35,523 nt of DNA, from contig JACNLW010000109.1 of assembly GCA_014381305.1 (NCBI GenBank), positions 1 through 35,523 on the forward strand. The letters are read 5' to 3'. The stretch comes from Planctomycetota bacterium. Lineage in GTDB: Bacteria > Planctomycetota > Phycisphaerae > Phycisphaerales > SM1A02. This document shows positions 25,332-32,622 of the stretch, piece after piece. Positions within the stretch are counted from its first letter, which is position 1. Each line of letters opens with the position of its first letter. Position numbers and translations under genes: made by a program. The notes beneath the pieces were generated by a model. That model searched no databases. It was given only the letters and a program-made list of their open reading frames with translations, and was not told where the DNA came from.

Positions 25332-26944
25332 ATGTCGTCTACTGGTCTCTTGATGTATTTATCACAAGTACCGACTGTAATGTCGCCAAGCATAAACTCT
25401 CTGATTGTTTGACCCTCGGTCACTTGGAAAATAAGCGTCATTTTGATCGCACCACTTGTCGGGAGTGGTGGCAACTCGCCAATCGTTCTAATTGGTGAAC
25501 CGGGTGTCAAAGTCAAATCCATTTTTCCCCCAGCATCAAGGTAATATCCAATAGGCCAATACTTATTGCGATCATTGTCTATCAGTGCAATTTCAGCATT
25601 TTCACCAACCACAGGAAGTAAATCAAAAATGGATGCTGCGGAATCTCTACTGACATCTATTTGAACAACTTTTGCACCTTCATCGTTCTTTACTCCTTTT
25701 ACACGAAGTTTGCCAGAAACACCTAGATTGGTCCACTTTCGAATAAGTTTTCCTTCGACAAAGTATTGATTTTCTACAGTGATACTGCTTGGGAGTCCAT
25801 TTGTAGAAAGAGTTAATCTTCCTAGGCGTTCAGTAATGAGAACAATATTGTCTAATGGGTAGCCCATGACTGGACGGCCGCCTCGAATGTCTTCGGGGGA
25901 AACAACTTTTCCTGTGTATCGTTCAACATCTACAGCTGCAAGGGCGGCAGAATCAACAGTTGGTACATCGAGACGCGTTCCTCGAATCTGTAGAAAACGT
26001 GGGATAAAAGTATCGTTCGCTTCAAATACAAATGTAATATCTGCGGTTTTTCTCGCCGGTACGCTAGAGGCATAGTGAGAGACGGCATCAAAGTTATAGA
26101 CGTTCTCTCCATCATTTTGAGTTTCTTGTTCCCAACGAACGGGGTAGATCACTTCTGGAGTTTTTTGTCCATTTGCTTTGCTAATAAGTCGAACCTGCGA
26201 ACTTGAAAGGCTGAGTTGACCTCCGAAATCAAGCGCTTCTGCTTTGAAATGGACTTGCATCACGATCAGTCCACTTTCGCTCATCCGAACCTTTGTTACA
26301 GAAGCTGCGTTTGGTAGAAGTGCAAGTTGCCCCTTGCCATTGTCGATTGAATCTCGAACAAGGCAGGAAAGTTCGTCAATTTTTGGGTTGTATTGACGAA
26401 GTGGTGTATCGCTGATGTCAGGTCTAAATGCTCCCACGCTCAACATTCCAAAAAAGTCATTCGTAAGTTTTGTAAATGGAACAATAAGTTGCCCGCCAAC
26501 ATTTGTAACGATTGCGTTGTTGCTGCTATCCCTACCGTATCCTTGATATCCCATAATTTCAGAAGTTGACTGAATAAATCCCATGCTGATCACGCAGATT
26601 CCAACTGTTAAAACGCCAGAGCACATTCCCGCAACACCACCTGCACCGAGATTTACAATGTCAGGAAATTGTGTATTCCCAAAGGCAATTTTGTCTGAAA
26701 TGATACGGAGAATGAGCAGTGAAATGGCGAATGTTCCAATGAGCGAAACGCCCCATGCGTAATTGTCAAACGTCCCGCCAGACATCATTGCATTTGCGAT
26801 TGGTTCCCAAAATGCAAATGCAAGAGTTCCAGCAGCAATTACACAAACCAAATGGAGAACGGCGCTGAGTAAACCTTGCGTTGCCCACCAATATGCAATA
26901 AGGGCAGCCATGCCAATTAACAAAATGTTAAAAATAATAATCAT
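25328..26944 (-). CDS. CvpA-like membrane protein with a large C-terminal domain
   Basis: The 538-aa protein begins with four hydrophobic helices (about 3-20, 25-45, 63-85 and 98-122) and the small-residue stretch VNLGAGGVAGMCSGVLTVG (98-116), the layout of the CvpA family. Ordinary CvpA is about 160 aa. Here some 400 further residues follow, with no further transmembrane helix and a beta-rich look (SGKLRVKGVKNDEG, LTLTPGSPIRTIGELPPLPTSG), probably extracytoplasmic. I recognise no domain in that part. The gene is the last of the operon with the PilT-like and PilB-like genes, 6 bases after the latter, so its job is probably linked to theirs. Calling it CvpA is based on the N-terminal part only. 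Confidence 0.65.
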   Translation of the reverse strand: MIIIFNILLIGMAALIAYWWATQGLLSAVLHLVCVIAAGTLAFAFWEPIANAMMSGGTFDNYAWGVSLIGTFAISLLILRIISDKIAFGNTQFPDIVNLGAGGVAGMCSGVLTVGICVISMGFIQSTSEIMGYQGYGRDSSNNAIVTNVGGQLIVPFTKLTNDFFGMLSVGAFRPDISDTPLRQYNPKIDELSCLVRDSIDNGKGQLALLPNAASVTKVRMSESGLIVMQVHFKAEALDFGGQLSLSSSQVRLISKANGQKTPEVIYPVRWEQETQNDGENVYNFDAVSHYASSVPARKTADITFVFEANDTFIPRFLQIRGTRLDVPTVDSAALAAVDVERYTGKVVSPEDIRGGRPVMGYPLDNIVLITERLGRLTLSTNGLPSSITVENQYFVEGKLIRKWTNLGVSGKLRVKGVKNDEGAKVVQIDVSRDSAASIFDLLPVVGENAEIALIDNDRNKYWPIGYYLDAGGKMDLTLTPGSPIRTIGELPPLPTSGAIKMTLIFQVTEGQTIREFMLGDITVGTCDKYIKRPVDDI

Positions 26945-26950
26945 ATCGCG

Positions 26951-28600
26951 TTACTTCTTTTTTGCCTTTTTCTTGGCTTGACCTGATTTTGCAACCCGAC
27001 CAAATTCTTCAAGTGTCGTTGTGCCCGCTGCGACTTTCGCCCAACCAGCATCTTGTAAACGAACCAATTTTTGTTCTCTTCGGGCGAGGGCCATTGCCGC
27101 TTTAAGATCGCCAGCGATCAATTGTTTTCGAATGTCCTTGGTAAGGAACATAGTCTCGAATACACCGATTTGTCCAAGGTAACCAGATCCTTTGCAGACA
27201 GGACACTCAACAACTTTGTTCTTTACTTGGAGTTGCCCGCCAGCGCGGTAGAGTTGTTCAACTTCTTTAATTGGTAAACCTTGCTTCGCTAAATCGTCTG
27301 ATGGTTTGTATGCAATACGGCAATTTTCGCAAACTTTACGAACAAGTCGTTGATATGTGATCGCTTGCAAACTGTTAAAAGCTTCTCGGGGTTCTCCTAC
27401 TAATGAAGCCCATTTTGAAACAAGATCTCTAAATGAACTTGCGTTCATGCCTACAAAAATCAATGGACCATCTAATCCGCTTTTTGCTGCCAAACTCGCA
27501 GAGGCCCCATCGTCCATATCAGCAGAAAGAATGATCTCGGGATCGCGTCGAAGAACAGTTTGTAAATTAGTTGGGTAATCGCCACCGTCTTCTCCCACAA
27601 TTTGGTGCGTAACACCCTCAAGGGTTTCAGTGTTTTCTTTTTCGAGTGCGACAATGTTGTTGAGATAGGAGTCGTGGCTATGAACCAAGGAGTAACAAGT
27701 TGCAGTTAGACCTTGTTGTTTTGCACTACCAACTAAAATTACACCATGTCGGTGTACATCCTGATGATAGACTTCGAGTGCTTCGATTTGTTTTGGGAGT
27801 AGACCTGTAGAGTCAAGTGGAATTCGAATCTGTTTTTCACGGTCAAACTCGATTTTCAAGGAATGACTACCAGTTGACCCCGAAGCGGTGAGATCAACTG
27901 GTGTTCTGCCTCCTTCATGAATGACGGAGAATGTGCCGTGTTGTTTCTTTCGAACATCTGTTGGATCAGTTCCAGCAAGTTCCTTAAGAAAGCCAACTGC
28001 CGCGACGCCATCTTTCGGAGAGAGAACATCCGTTTTACTTGGGATCCCATCAACGAAGTAAACACCTTGGCACCCCTTTGAATTCAATCTAATCTCTAAT
28101 CTTGTTGCTCGATTTACGAGTGCTGAGGAAAGCAACGTTTCAGCATCAAGATATGCAAGCAATTTTTCATCTGTTTTGTCTGGTACGGCAGCTTCGCCTT
28201 TTGCGCCGTCAAATTTCAATGTAACCGAACGCCCAGCTTTCATCGCTTTGCGTTGCTCTGCTCGAGCACGTAAACCATCTGCTTTAAGTTGGAATTGTTC
28301 GCTTTCGGGTACTTCTTCGTTGCGATATTTCCAGTAGATCATGGTCGTAGTAAACAAGATCACACTTCCGATTGGAAAACTGATGTAAAAATTTGGAATG
28401 AATAACATTGCAGCAAGTGCAACACCCGCGCCGCCGAGTTGATACGAATTCCACTTGACTGGGTCAAGGTGAAACTTCGCAGCGTCTTTGTCAAGTTTGG
28501 TTCCAACAAGCCAAGCCCATGCAATAAAGACTGCAACAACGAGGAATGGTTTCCACGGACTCATAAAATATACTGGTGTGAATTCTGCTAACAAACTCAT
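26951..28600 (-). CDS. Membrane-anchored PilB/GspE-like protein with all ATPase motifs lost
   Basis: The 549-aa protein has two or three transmembrane helices (about 16-33, 55-72 and 75-90), a charged linker, and a region from about 145 to 530 that aligns by eye with type II secretion/type IV pilus assembly ATPases. Landmarks are retained (VYFVDGIPSK, HGVILV, YQRLVRKVCENCRIAY, GYLGQIGVFE), as is the zinc tetracysteine motif C424/C427/C466/C469. Each ATPase element is broken. The Walker A stretch after HGVILV reads GSAKQQGLTAT (291-301), with leucine 298 in place of the essential lysine. The Asp-box aspartate is lysine, Walker B VGEIRD reads SADMDD, and both His-box histidines are replaced. 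It looks like a scaffold or partner protein. The start overlaps the PilT-like stop by one base (TAATG). Confidence 0.75.
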   Translation of the reverse strand: MSLLAEFTPVYFMSPWKPFLVVAVFIAWAWLVGTKLDKDAAKFHLDPVKWNSYQLGGAGVALAAMLFIPNFYISFPIGSVILFTTTMIYWKYRNEEVPESEQFQLKADGLRARAEQRKAMKAGRSVTLKFDGAKGEAAVPDKTDEKLLAYLDAETLLSSALVNRATRLEIRLNSKGCQGVYFVDGIPSKTDVLSPKDGVAAVGFLKELAGTDPTDVRKKQHGTFSVIHEGGRTPVDLTASGSTGSHSLKIEFDREKQIRIPLDSTGLLPKQIEALEVYHQDVHRHGVILVGSAKQQGLTATCYSLVHSHDSYLNNIVALEKENTETLEGVTHQIVGEDGGDYPTNLQTVLRRDPEIILSADMDDGASASLAAKSGLDGPLIFVGMNASSFRDLVSKWASLVGEPREAFNSLQAITYQRLVRKVCENCRIAYKPSDDLAKQGLPIKEVEQLYRAGGQLQVKNKVVECPVCKGSGYLGQIGVFETMFLTKDIRKQLIAGDLKAAMALARREQKLVRLQDAGWAKVAAGTTTLEEFGRVAKSGQAKKKAKKK

Positions 28601-29766
28601 TAGGCAATGCCCTTGATTTTCATTTTGAGATCTTCAGGTTTTGGTGTCGCATCAAGCGCATCTTTAAGCGAAATCCACTCTTCTTCGTATAACTTTAACA
28701 AAGCAGTGTTGAGATCCATCATGCCTTCTTCGTGGCTCTTTTTGATGACGTCTAGAAGTTCACCCTCGCGACCTTCAAGAACGTACTTGGTGACGATTGG
28801 TGTATTGAGCAAAATTTCAAGCGCCGGAATTCGCGGCGTATCATCATGCAGTGTTGGCAGCAATTTTTGGTAGACAATTGCTCGGAGGTTGTAGGCGAGC
28901 AGTTTTCGAATTTGCCCCCGTTCACTTTCGGGGAACAAGTCATATATGCGACCGAACGTTTGCCACGCCGAAGATGCGTGAATTGTTCCAAACACAAGGT
29001 GACCAGTTTCCGCAGCACGAATGGCTGATTCAAACGTTTCATAGTCACGCATTTCGCCAACGAGTACAACGTCTGGATCTTCTCGAACGAGCGCACGAAG
29101 TGCTTCGTCAAAACTCAAACAATCAATGCCAACCTCGCGCTGATTGATGGTTGCTTTATCATCAGTAAAAATGTATTCAATAGGATCTTCGATTGTGACA
29201 ATGTGACATCGTTTTCGTTGATTCACGTAGTTAAGCATCGCAGCGATCGAGGTTGATTTTCCTGAGCCTGTCACGCCGGCGAATAAAATTAAACCGTTTG
29301 CGCTCATAGAAACTTCGCCAAGAACATCAGCAAGGTGAAGTTGTTCAAATGTCATGATGTTTCCGGTAATTAATCGGCAGACAAGCGAGGGCTTTCCGCG
29401 TGCCATAAATATGTTTACGCGAAAGCGGTGGTTGTCGTCATAGTCATACGCCAAGTCCATTTGACCATGCTTATGAAAATGTTGGTACTGCCCAGCATCA
29501 AGAACATCTTTTGCAATTTGGTAACAAAGATTTTCACTATTGATTTCAGTGTCTAAAGACCGTAACACACCCCTGACTCGAATACGGGGTTTTGTCCCAG
29601 CCTTTACGTGAAGGTCTGACCCTTCAAAGTTGATGGTCGATTTCAGCATCTTTCGAAAAGAGGCTAAACCCTCGCCCGGTTTTGTCCCCTTGTCATGGTG
29701 GACAGGATCTGAGGTGTATTCTTCAGTTTTTTCGTCGTGTGTCACGTGTGTATTATCTCTTGTCAT
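28600..29766 (-). CDS. pilT: PilT/PilU-like type IV pilus retraction ATPase
   Basis: Hexameric cytoplasmic ATPase of the type that depolymerises type IV pili. The 388-aa protein has an intact active site: Walker A GVTGSGKST (164-172), Asp box TIEDPIEY (191-198), Walker B DVVLVGEMRD (232-241) and His box TGHLVFGTIHA (254-264). The C-terminal GMMDLNTALLKLYEEEWISLKDAL resembles PilT/PilU ends. An N-terminal extension of about 35 charged residues (TEEYTSDPVHHDKGTKPGEG) precedes the usual start. The ATG at 29766 is taken, but a GTG at 29745 preceded by GATAAT and 6 nt is a real alternative. It leads the operon with the inactive PilB-like and CvpA-like genes; no pilin, PilC, PilM-Q or prepilin peptidase is in the window. 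Confidence 0.88.
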   Translation of the reverse strand: MTRDNTHVTHDEKTEEYTSDPVHHDKGTKPGEGLASFRKMLKSTINFEGSDLHVKAGTKPRIRVRGVLRSLDTEINSENLCYQIAKDVLDAGQYQHFHKHGQMDLAYDYDDNHRFRVNIFMARGKPSLVCRLITGNIMTFEQLHLADVLGEVSMSANGLILFAGVTGSGKSTSIAAMLNYVNQRKRCHIVTIEDPIEYIFTDDKATINQREVGIDCLSFDEALRALVREDPDVVLVGEMRDYETFESAIRAAETGHLVFGTIHASSAWQTFGRIYDLFPESERGQIRKLLAYNLRAIVYQKLLPTLHDDTPRIPALEILLNTPIVTKYVLEGREGELLDVIKKSHEEGMMDLNTALLKLYEEEWISLKDALDATPKPEDLKMKIKGIA

Positions 29767-29830
29767 GCCCAAGTGCGACGAGGGCTCTCTATTTTAAGGG
29801 TTAGTTGGCATAAGATACAGGAATTGGCAT

Positions 29831-29845
29831 CGAAACGGCGTTTCG
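29831..29845. promoter_or_regulatory. Palindrome CGAAAC-GGC-GTTTCG between pilT and guaB
   Basis: Perfect 6-bp inverted repeat with a 3-base spacer, ending 3 bases before a TTGACA that points to guaB. It could be an operator for guaB or for the divergent pilus-type operon. There is no T-tract, so a terminator is unlikely. Confidence 0.3.
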
Positions 29846-29848
29846 GTA

Positions 29849-29877
29849 TTGACAGAATGGGTAAAATTAGCGATCAT
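29849..29877 (+). promoter_or_regulatory. Candidate guaB promoter TTGACA-17-GATCAT
   Basis: Perfect -35 TTGACA (29849-29854), 17-base spacer, GATCAT (four of six, keeping the key A and final T), then 6 nt and the ATG at 29884. The 6-nt gap matches the other leaderless promoters. The TAAAAT at 29862-29867 is an alternative -10 but has no matching -35. Confidence 0.4.
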
Positions 29878-29883
29878 TGCCCA

Positions 29884-31368
29884 ATGGAAATGAAGAACAT
29901 CACTGAGAGCATCACATTCGACGATGTCTTACTCGTTCCGCGGTACAGCGAGGTCACGCCGGATATGGCTGATACGTCTACGCGGCTGACCAAAAATATC
30001 ACGCTGAATATCCCACTGATCTCGGCTCCCATGGATACCGTGACTGAATCGGCATTGGCAATTGCACTCGCTCAGGAAGGTGGGATTGGCATTATTCATA
30101 AAAATATGCCACAGGAAGTGCAAGCTCGCGAAGTGGCAAAAGTGAAGCGATCTGAAAATGGCGTTATTACTGATCCTGTGACTCTAGGGCCTGAAGATTC
30201 TGTGGGTAAAGCACTTACGCTGATGGAAGAACAGAATGTTTCTGGATTCCCCGTCACGCTTGATGGTTCTGGTGATGGTGAAGTCGTAGGCATTTTGACA
30301 CGGCGGGATATGAAATTTGTCGACTCTTCAGATCAACTCGTTGGCGAGTTTATGACATCGAAGAATCTTGTGACATCACCTGTTGGCACATCTCTTGAAA
30401 AAGCAGAATCTATTCTTACTCGAGCGAGAGTTGAAAAATTGCTCATTATCGATGACTCGAACAAACTCCGCGGTTTGATCACAATGCGTGACATCGACAA
30501 TATTCAACACCATCCCCACGCTTGCCGCGATGAACGTGGACGGTTGAGAGTTGGTGCTGGTGTTGGTGTACATCAATATGAACGTGTAGAAGCATTGATA
30601 GAAGCGGAAGTTGACGTCGTCATAGTTGATACGGCACATGGCCATTCAAAAAATGTCATCGACACGGTTAAAGAGATTAAAAAGCGCTGGAATATTGACG
30701 TTATTGCAGGGAACGTTGCTACGACAGAAGGTGCGCAGGCACTCATCGATGCTGGCGTTGATGCAGTCAAGGTTGGCATTGGTCCCGGTTCAATTTGCAC
30801 AACACGCATTGTGAGCGGTGTGGGTGTTCCACAATTGACAGCAGTTGTGAATGCGTGCAAAGCCGCAATGAAAACAAATGTTCCAGTGATCGCCGATGGT
30901 GGCATTCGCCAAAGCGGCGATATTGGAAAAGCGATTGCAGCTGGTGCAAGTTGTGTCATGCTTGGTTCACTTCTCGCTGGCTTAGACGAAAGCCCTGGCG
31001 AACTGATTTTGCACCGTGGTCGACGGTTTAAAACGTATCGCGGCATGGGAAGCGAGGGCGCGATGGGCGCAGGTTCTGCAGATCGCTACGGTCAAGCGAG
31101 CGTGAAAGAAACAAACAAATTTGTTCCAGAGGGTGTCGAAGGACGCGTGCCATATCGCGGCAAACTCGGGGAATTCGTGTATCAAATGGTCGGGGGGCTG
31201 CGTGCAGCGATGGGCTACTGCGGTACTCCTTCTGTTGATGATTTTCGCCAACAAGCAACTTTTGTTCGCGTAAGCGGTGCTTCATTGGTAGAAAGCCATC
31301 CCCACGACATCCAAATTATTAAAGAAGCGCCCAATTACCAAGTGAGCGCAGATTCTGCGCGGCAATGA
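29884..31368 (+). CDS. guaB: Inosine-5'-monophosphate dehydrogenase
   Basis: NAD-dependent oxidation of IMP to XMP, the first step to guanine nucleotides. The 494-aa protein begins with the typical ITFDDVLLVPRYSEV and contains two CBS domains (about 90-205: VITDPVTLGPEDSVGKAL ... EFMTSKNLVTSPVG). The barrel has HGHSKNVIDTVKEIKKRW and VIAGNVAT, the catalytic loop GPGSICTTR with C305, then the flap YRGMGSEGAM and the phosphate site ADGGIRQSGDI. No Shine-Dalgarno precedes the ATG at 29884 or the near ATG at 29890; an upstream ATG at 29857 would lie within the promoter region. An MFS gene starts one base after the stop. Confidence 0.95.
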   Translation: MEMKNITESITFDDVLLVPRYSEVTPDMADTSTRLTKNITLNIPLISAPMDTVTESALAIALAQEGGIGIIHKNMPQEVQAREVAKVKRSENGVITDPVTLGPEDSVGKALTLMEEQNVSGFPVTLDGSGDGEVVGILTRRDMKFVDSSDQLVGEFMTSKNLVTSPVGTSLEKAESILTRARVEKLLIIDDSNKLRGLITMRDIDNIQHHPHACRDERGRLRVGAGVGVHQYERVEALIEAEVDVVIVDTAHGHSKNVIDTVKEIKKRWNIDVIAGNVATTEGAQALIDAGVDAVKVGIGPGSICTTRIVSGVGVPQLTAVVNACKAAMKTNVPVIADGGIRQSGDIGKAIAAGASCVMLGSLLAGLDESPGELILHRGRRFKTYRGMGSEGAMGAGSADRYGQASVKETNKFVPEGVEGRVPYRGKLGEFVYQMVGGLRAAMGYCGTPSVDDFRQQATFVRVSGASLVESHPHDIQIIKEAPNYQVSADSARQ

Positions 31369-31369
31369 T

Positions 31370-32536
31370 GTGAATACCCAAACGCGTTTGTCAGCATCTC
31401 TTGGGCTGACTGCTTTTGCATCGGCTGGAACAAGCGTCGTCTGGAACGGTCTTCCGTTCATTGCAAAACAACAATATCACTTTAGCGAAGCGAAAAATCT
31501 TTTGCTTTATTTACTCATTGGAGTGATTTATGTTTTTGGTGCACTCAGCGCTGGGAGACTGACAAAGCAAATTGAGCGTCATTGTTCTCCAAAAAAACTT
31601 CTCGCTGTGCTCCTTATCACGCAAACAGTTGTGTGTATGACGCCGTTGTTTTTCGAAGGCGAATGGGTCTTGTGGTTTGCTGGTGGAATTTTAGGATTGT
31701 GCGGATCATGGATGTGGCCGATTGTCGAAAGTTTTCTGGTTGCTGGAAGGCATGGGAAAAACATGCGGCGAGCGATTGGTTGGTGGAACGTTGTCTGGAT
31801 GATTTCAGTTGCGGGAACGATGTTCGCGATGGCCCCATTGATGGAAAGTCATGCGTCGATGGTGATCGTTGGTCTTGGTGCAATGTTTGGTTTTGCTGCA
31901 ATCGTATTGCGAGCGTTTCCAAAACAACCTGCACTGCATGATGTCGCGGAATCATCGAAGGCAGTTCCAAGTAGTTACAGAAGATTGCTAACGGGAGCTA
32001 GGATTTTGTTACCCTTGAGTTACATCATCAACGGCACACTTGCGCCATTGCTTCCGTATGTTTTGACGAATCTTGCGATTGAGCCTTTTTGGCAGACACC
32101 GGCAGTTGCGACGTGGATGATTGCACGTGTTGGCGTGACTGGATTGATGTGGAAAGTGCAAGGGTGGCACAATCGGTGGTCTGTTCTGTGGCTGGCAATT
32201 ACTGCGATGGCTGTTGGTTTTGTTTGTATTTTTGCAGCAAATAGTTTGGCTCTGTTTTTTGCAGGTTTGATTATTTTTGGCGCTGGAATGGGAATTGCGT
32301 ATTACGCTGGGCTGTATTACGCAATGGCTGTGGGGCGTGCGGAATTGGATGCGGGCGGTACGCATGAGGCGCTGATTGGTGCGGGATACGCAGTTGGTCC
32401 AACCGCTGGCTTGCTTGCGATTTCTTTTTCTCATTCTGGCTCTACAGCAAGCCCAACTCCTTTGATAGCAACAGTTTCTTGTCTTATTATCGCCGCTGGG
32501 GGTGCCTTATGGGTGATTTGGAGAAAAGCCCGATAA
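31370..32536 (+). CDS. MFS transporter of unknown substrate
   Basis: The 388-aa membrane protein has about twelve hydrophobic helices and major-facilitator features: SAGTSVVWNGLPFIAKQQYHFSE at the N-terminus and GRLTKQIERHCSPKK in the loop after helix 2, which corresponds to motif A. The C-terminal half has GAGMGIAYYAGLYYAM and GYAVGPTAGLLAI. It starts with GTG one base after the guaB stop (TGATGTG), so translation is probably coupled. Substrate cannot be inferred; a nucleobase or nucleoside link through guaB is speculation. Downstream, before the protease gene, an imperfect TCTAGGG/CCTCTAGA hairpin lies at 32549-32569. Confidence 0.82.
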   Translation: MNTQTRLSASLGLTAFASAGTSVVWNGLPFIAKQQYHFSEAKNLLLYLLIGVIYVFGALSAGRLTKQIERHCSPKKLLAVLLITQTVVCMTPLFFEGEWVLWFAGGILGLCGSWMWPIVESFLVAGRHGKNMRRAIGWWNVVWMISVAGTMFAMAPLMESHASMVIVGLGAMFGFAAIVLRAFPKQPALHDVAESSKAVPSSYRRLLTGARILLPLSYIINGTLAPLLPYVLTNLAIEPFWQTPAVATWMIARVGVTGLMWKVQGWHNRWSVLWLAITAMAVGFVCIFAANSLALFFAGLIIFGAGMGIAYYAGLYYAMAVGRAELDAGGTHEALIGAGYAVGPTAGLLAISFSHSGSTASPTPLIATVSCLIIAAGGALWVIWRKAR

Positions 32537-32622
32537 TGTACTGGCATTTCTAGGGTTATTGCCTCTAGAATCGTCTTTCCGATGAAGAACTGTGGTCCTG
32601 TTTGACCCGTAAGGAAAGAACT

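Noticed and set aside
26951-28600. PilB-like gene as a pseudogene
   Set aside because: The frame is open for 549 codons, the zinc motif and landmarks are intact, and it is tightly packed in an operon, so a maintained non-catalytic protein is more likely.
29849-29867. TTGACA paired with TAAAAT as the guaB promoter
   Set aside because: The two hexamers are only 7 bases apart, far from the usual 16-18.
32549-32571. TCTAGGG/CCTCTAGA hairpin as the terminator of guaB-MFS
   Set aside because: The stem has a bulge and no T-run follows, so it is recorded only in the MFS entry.
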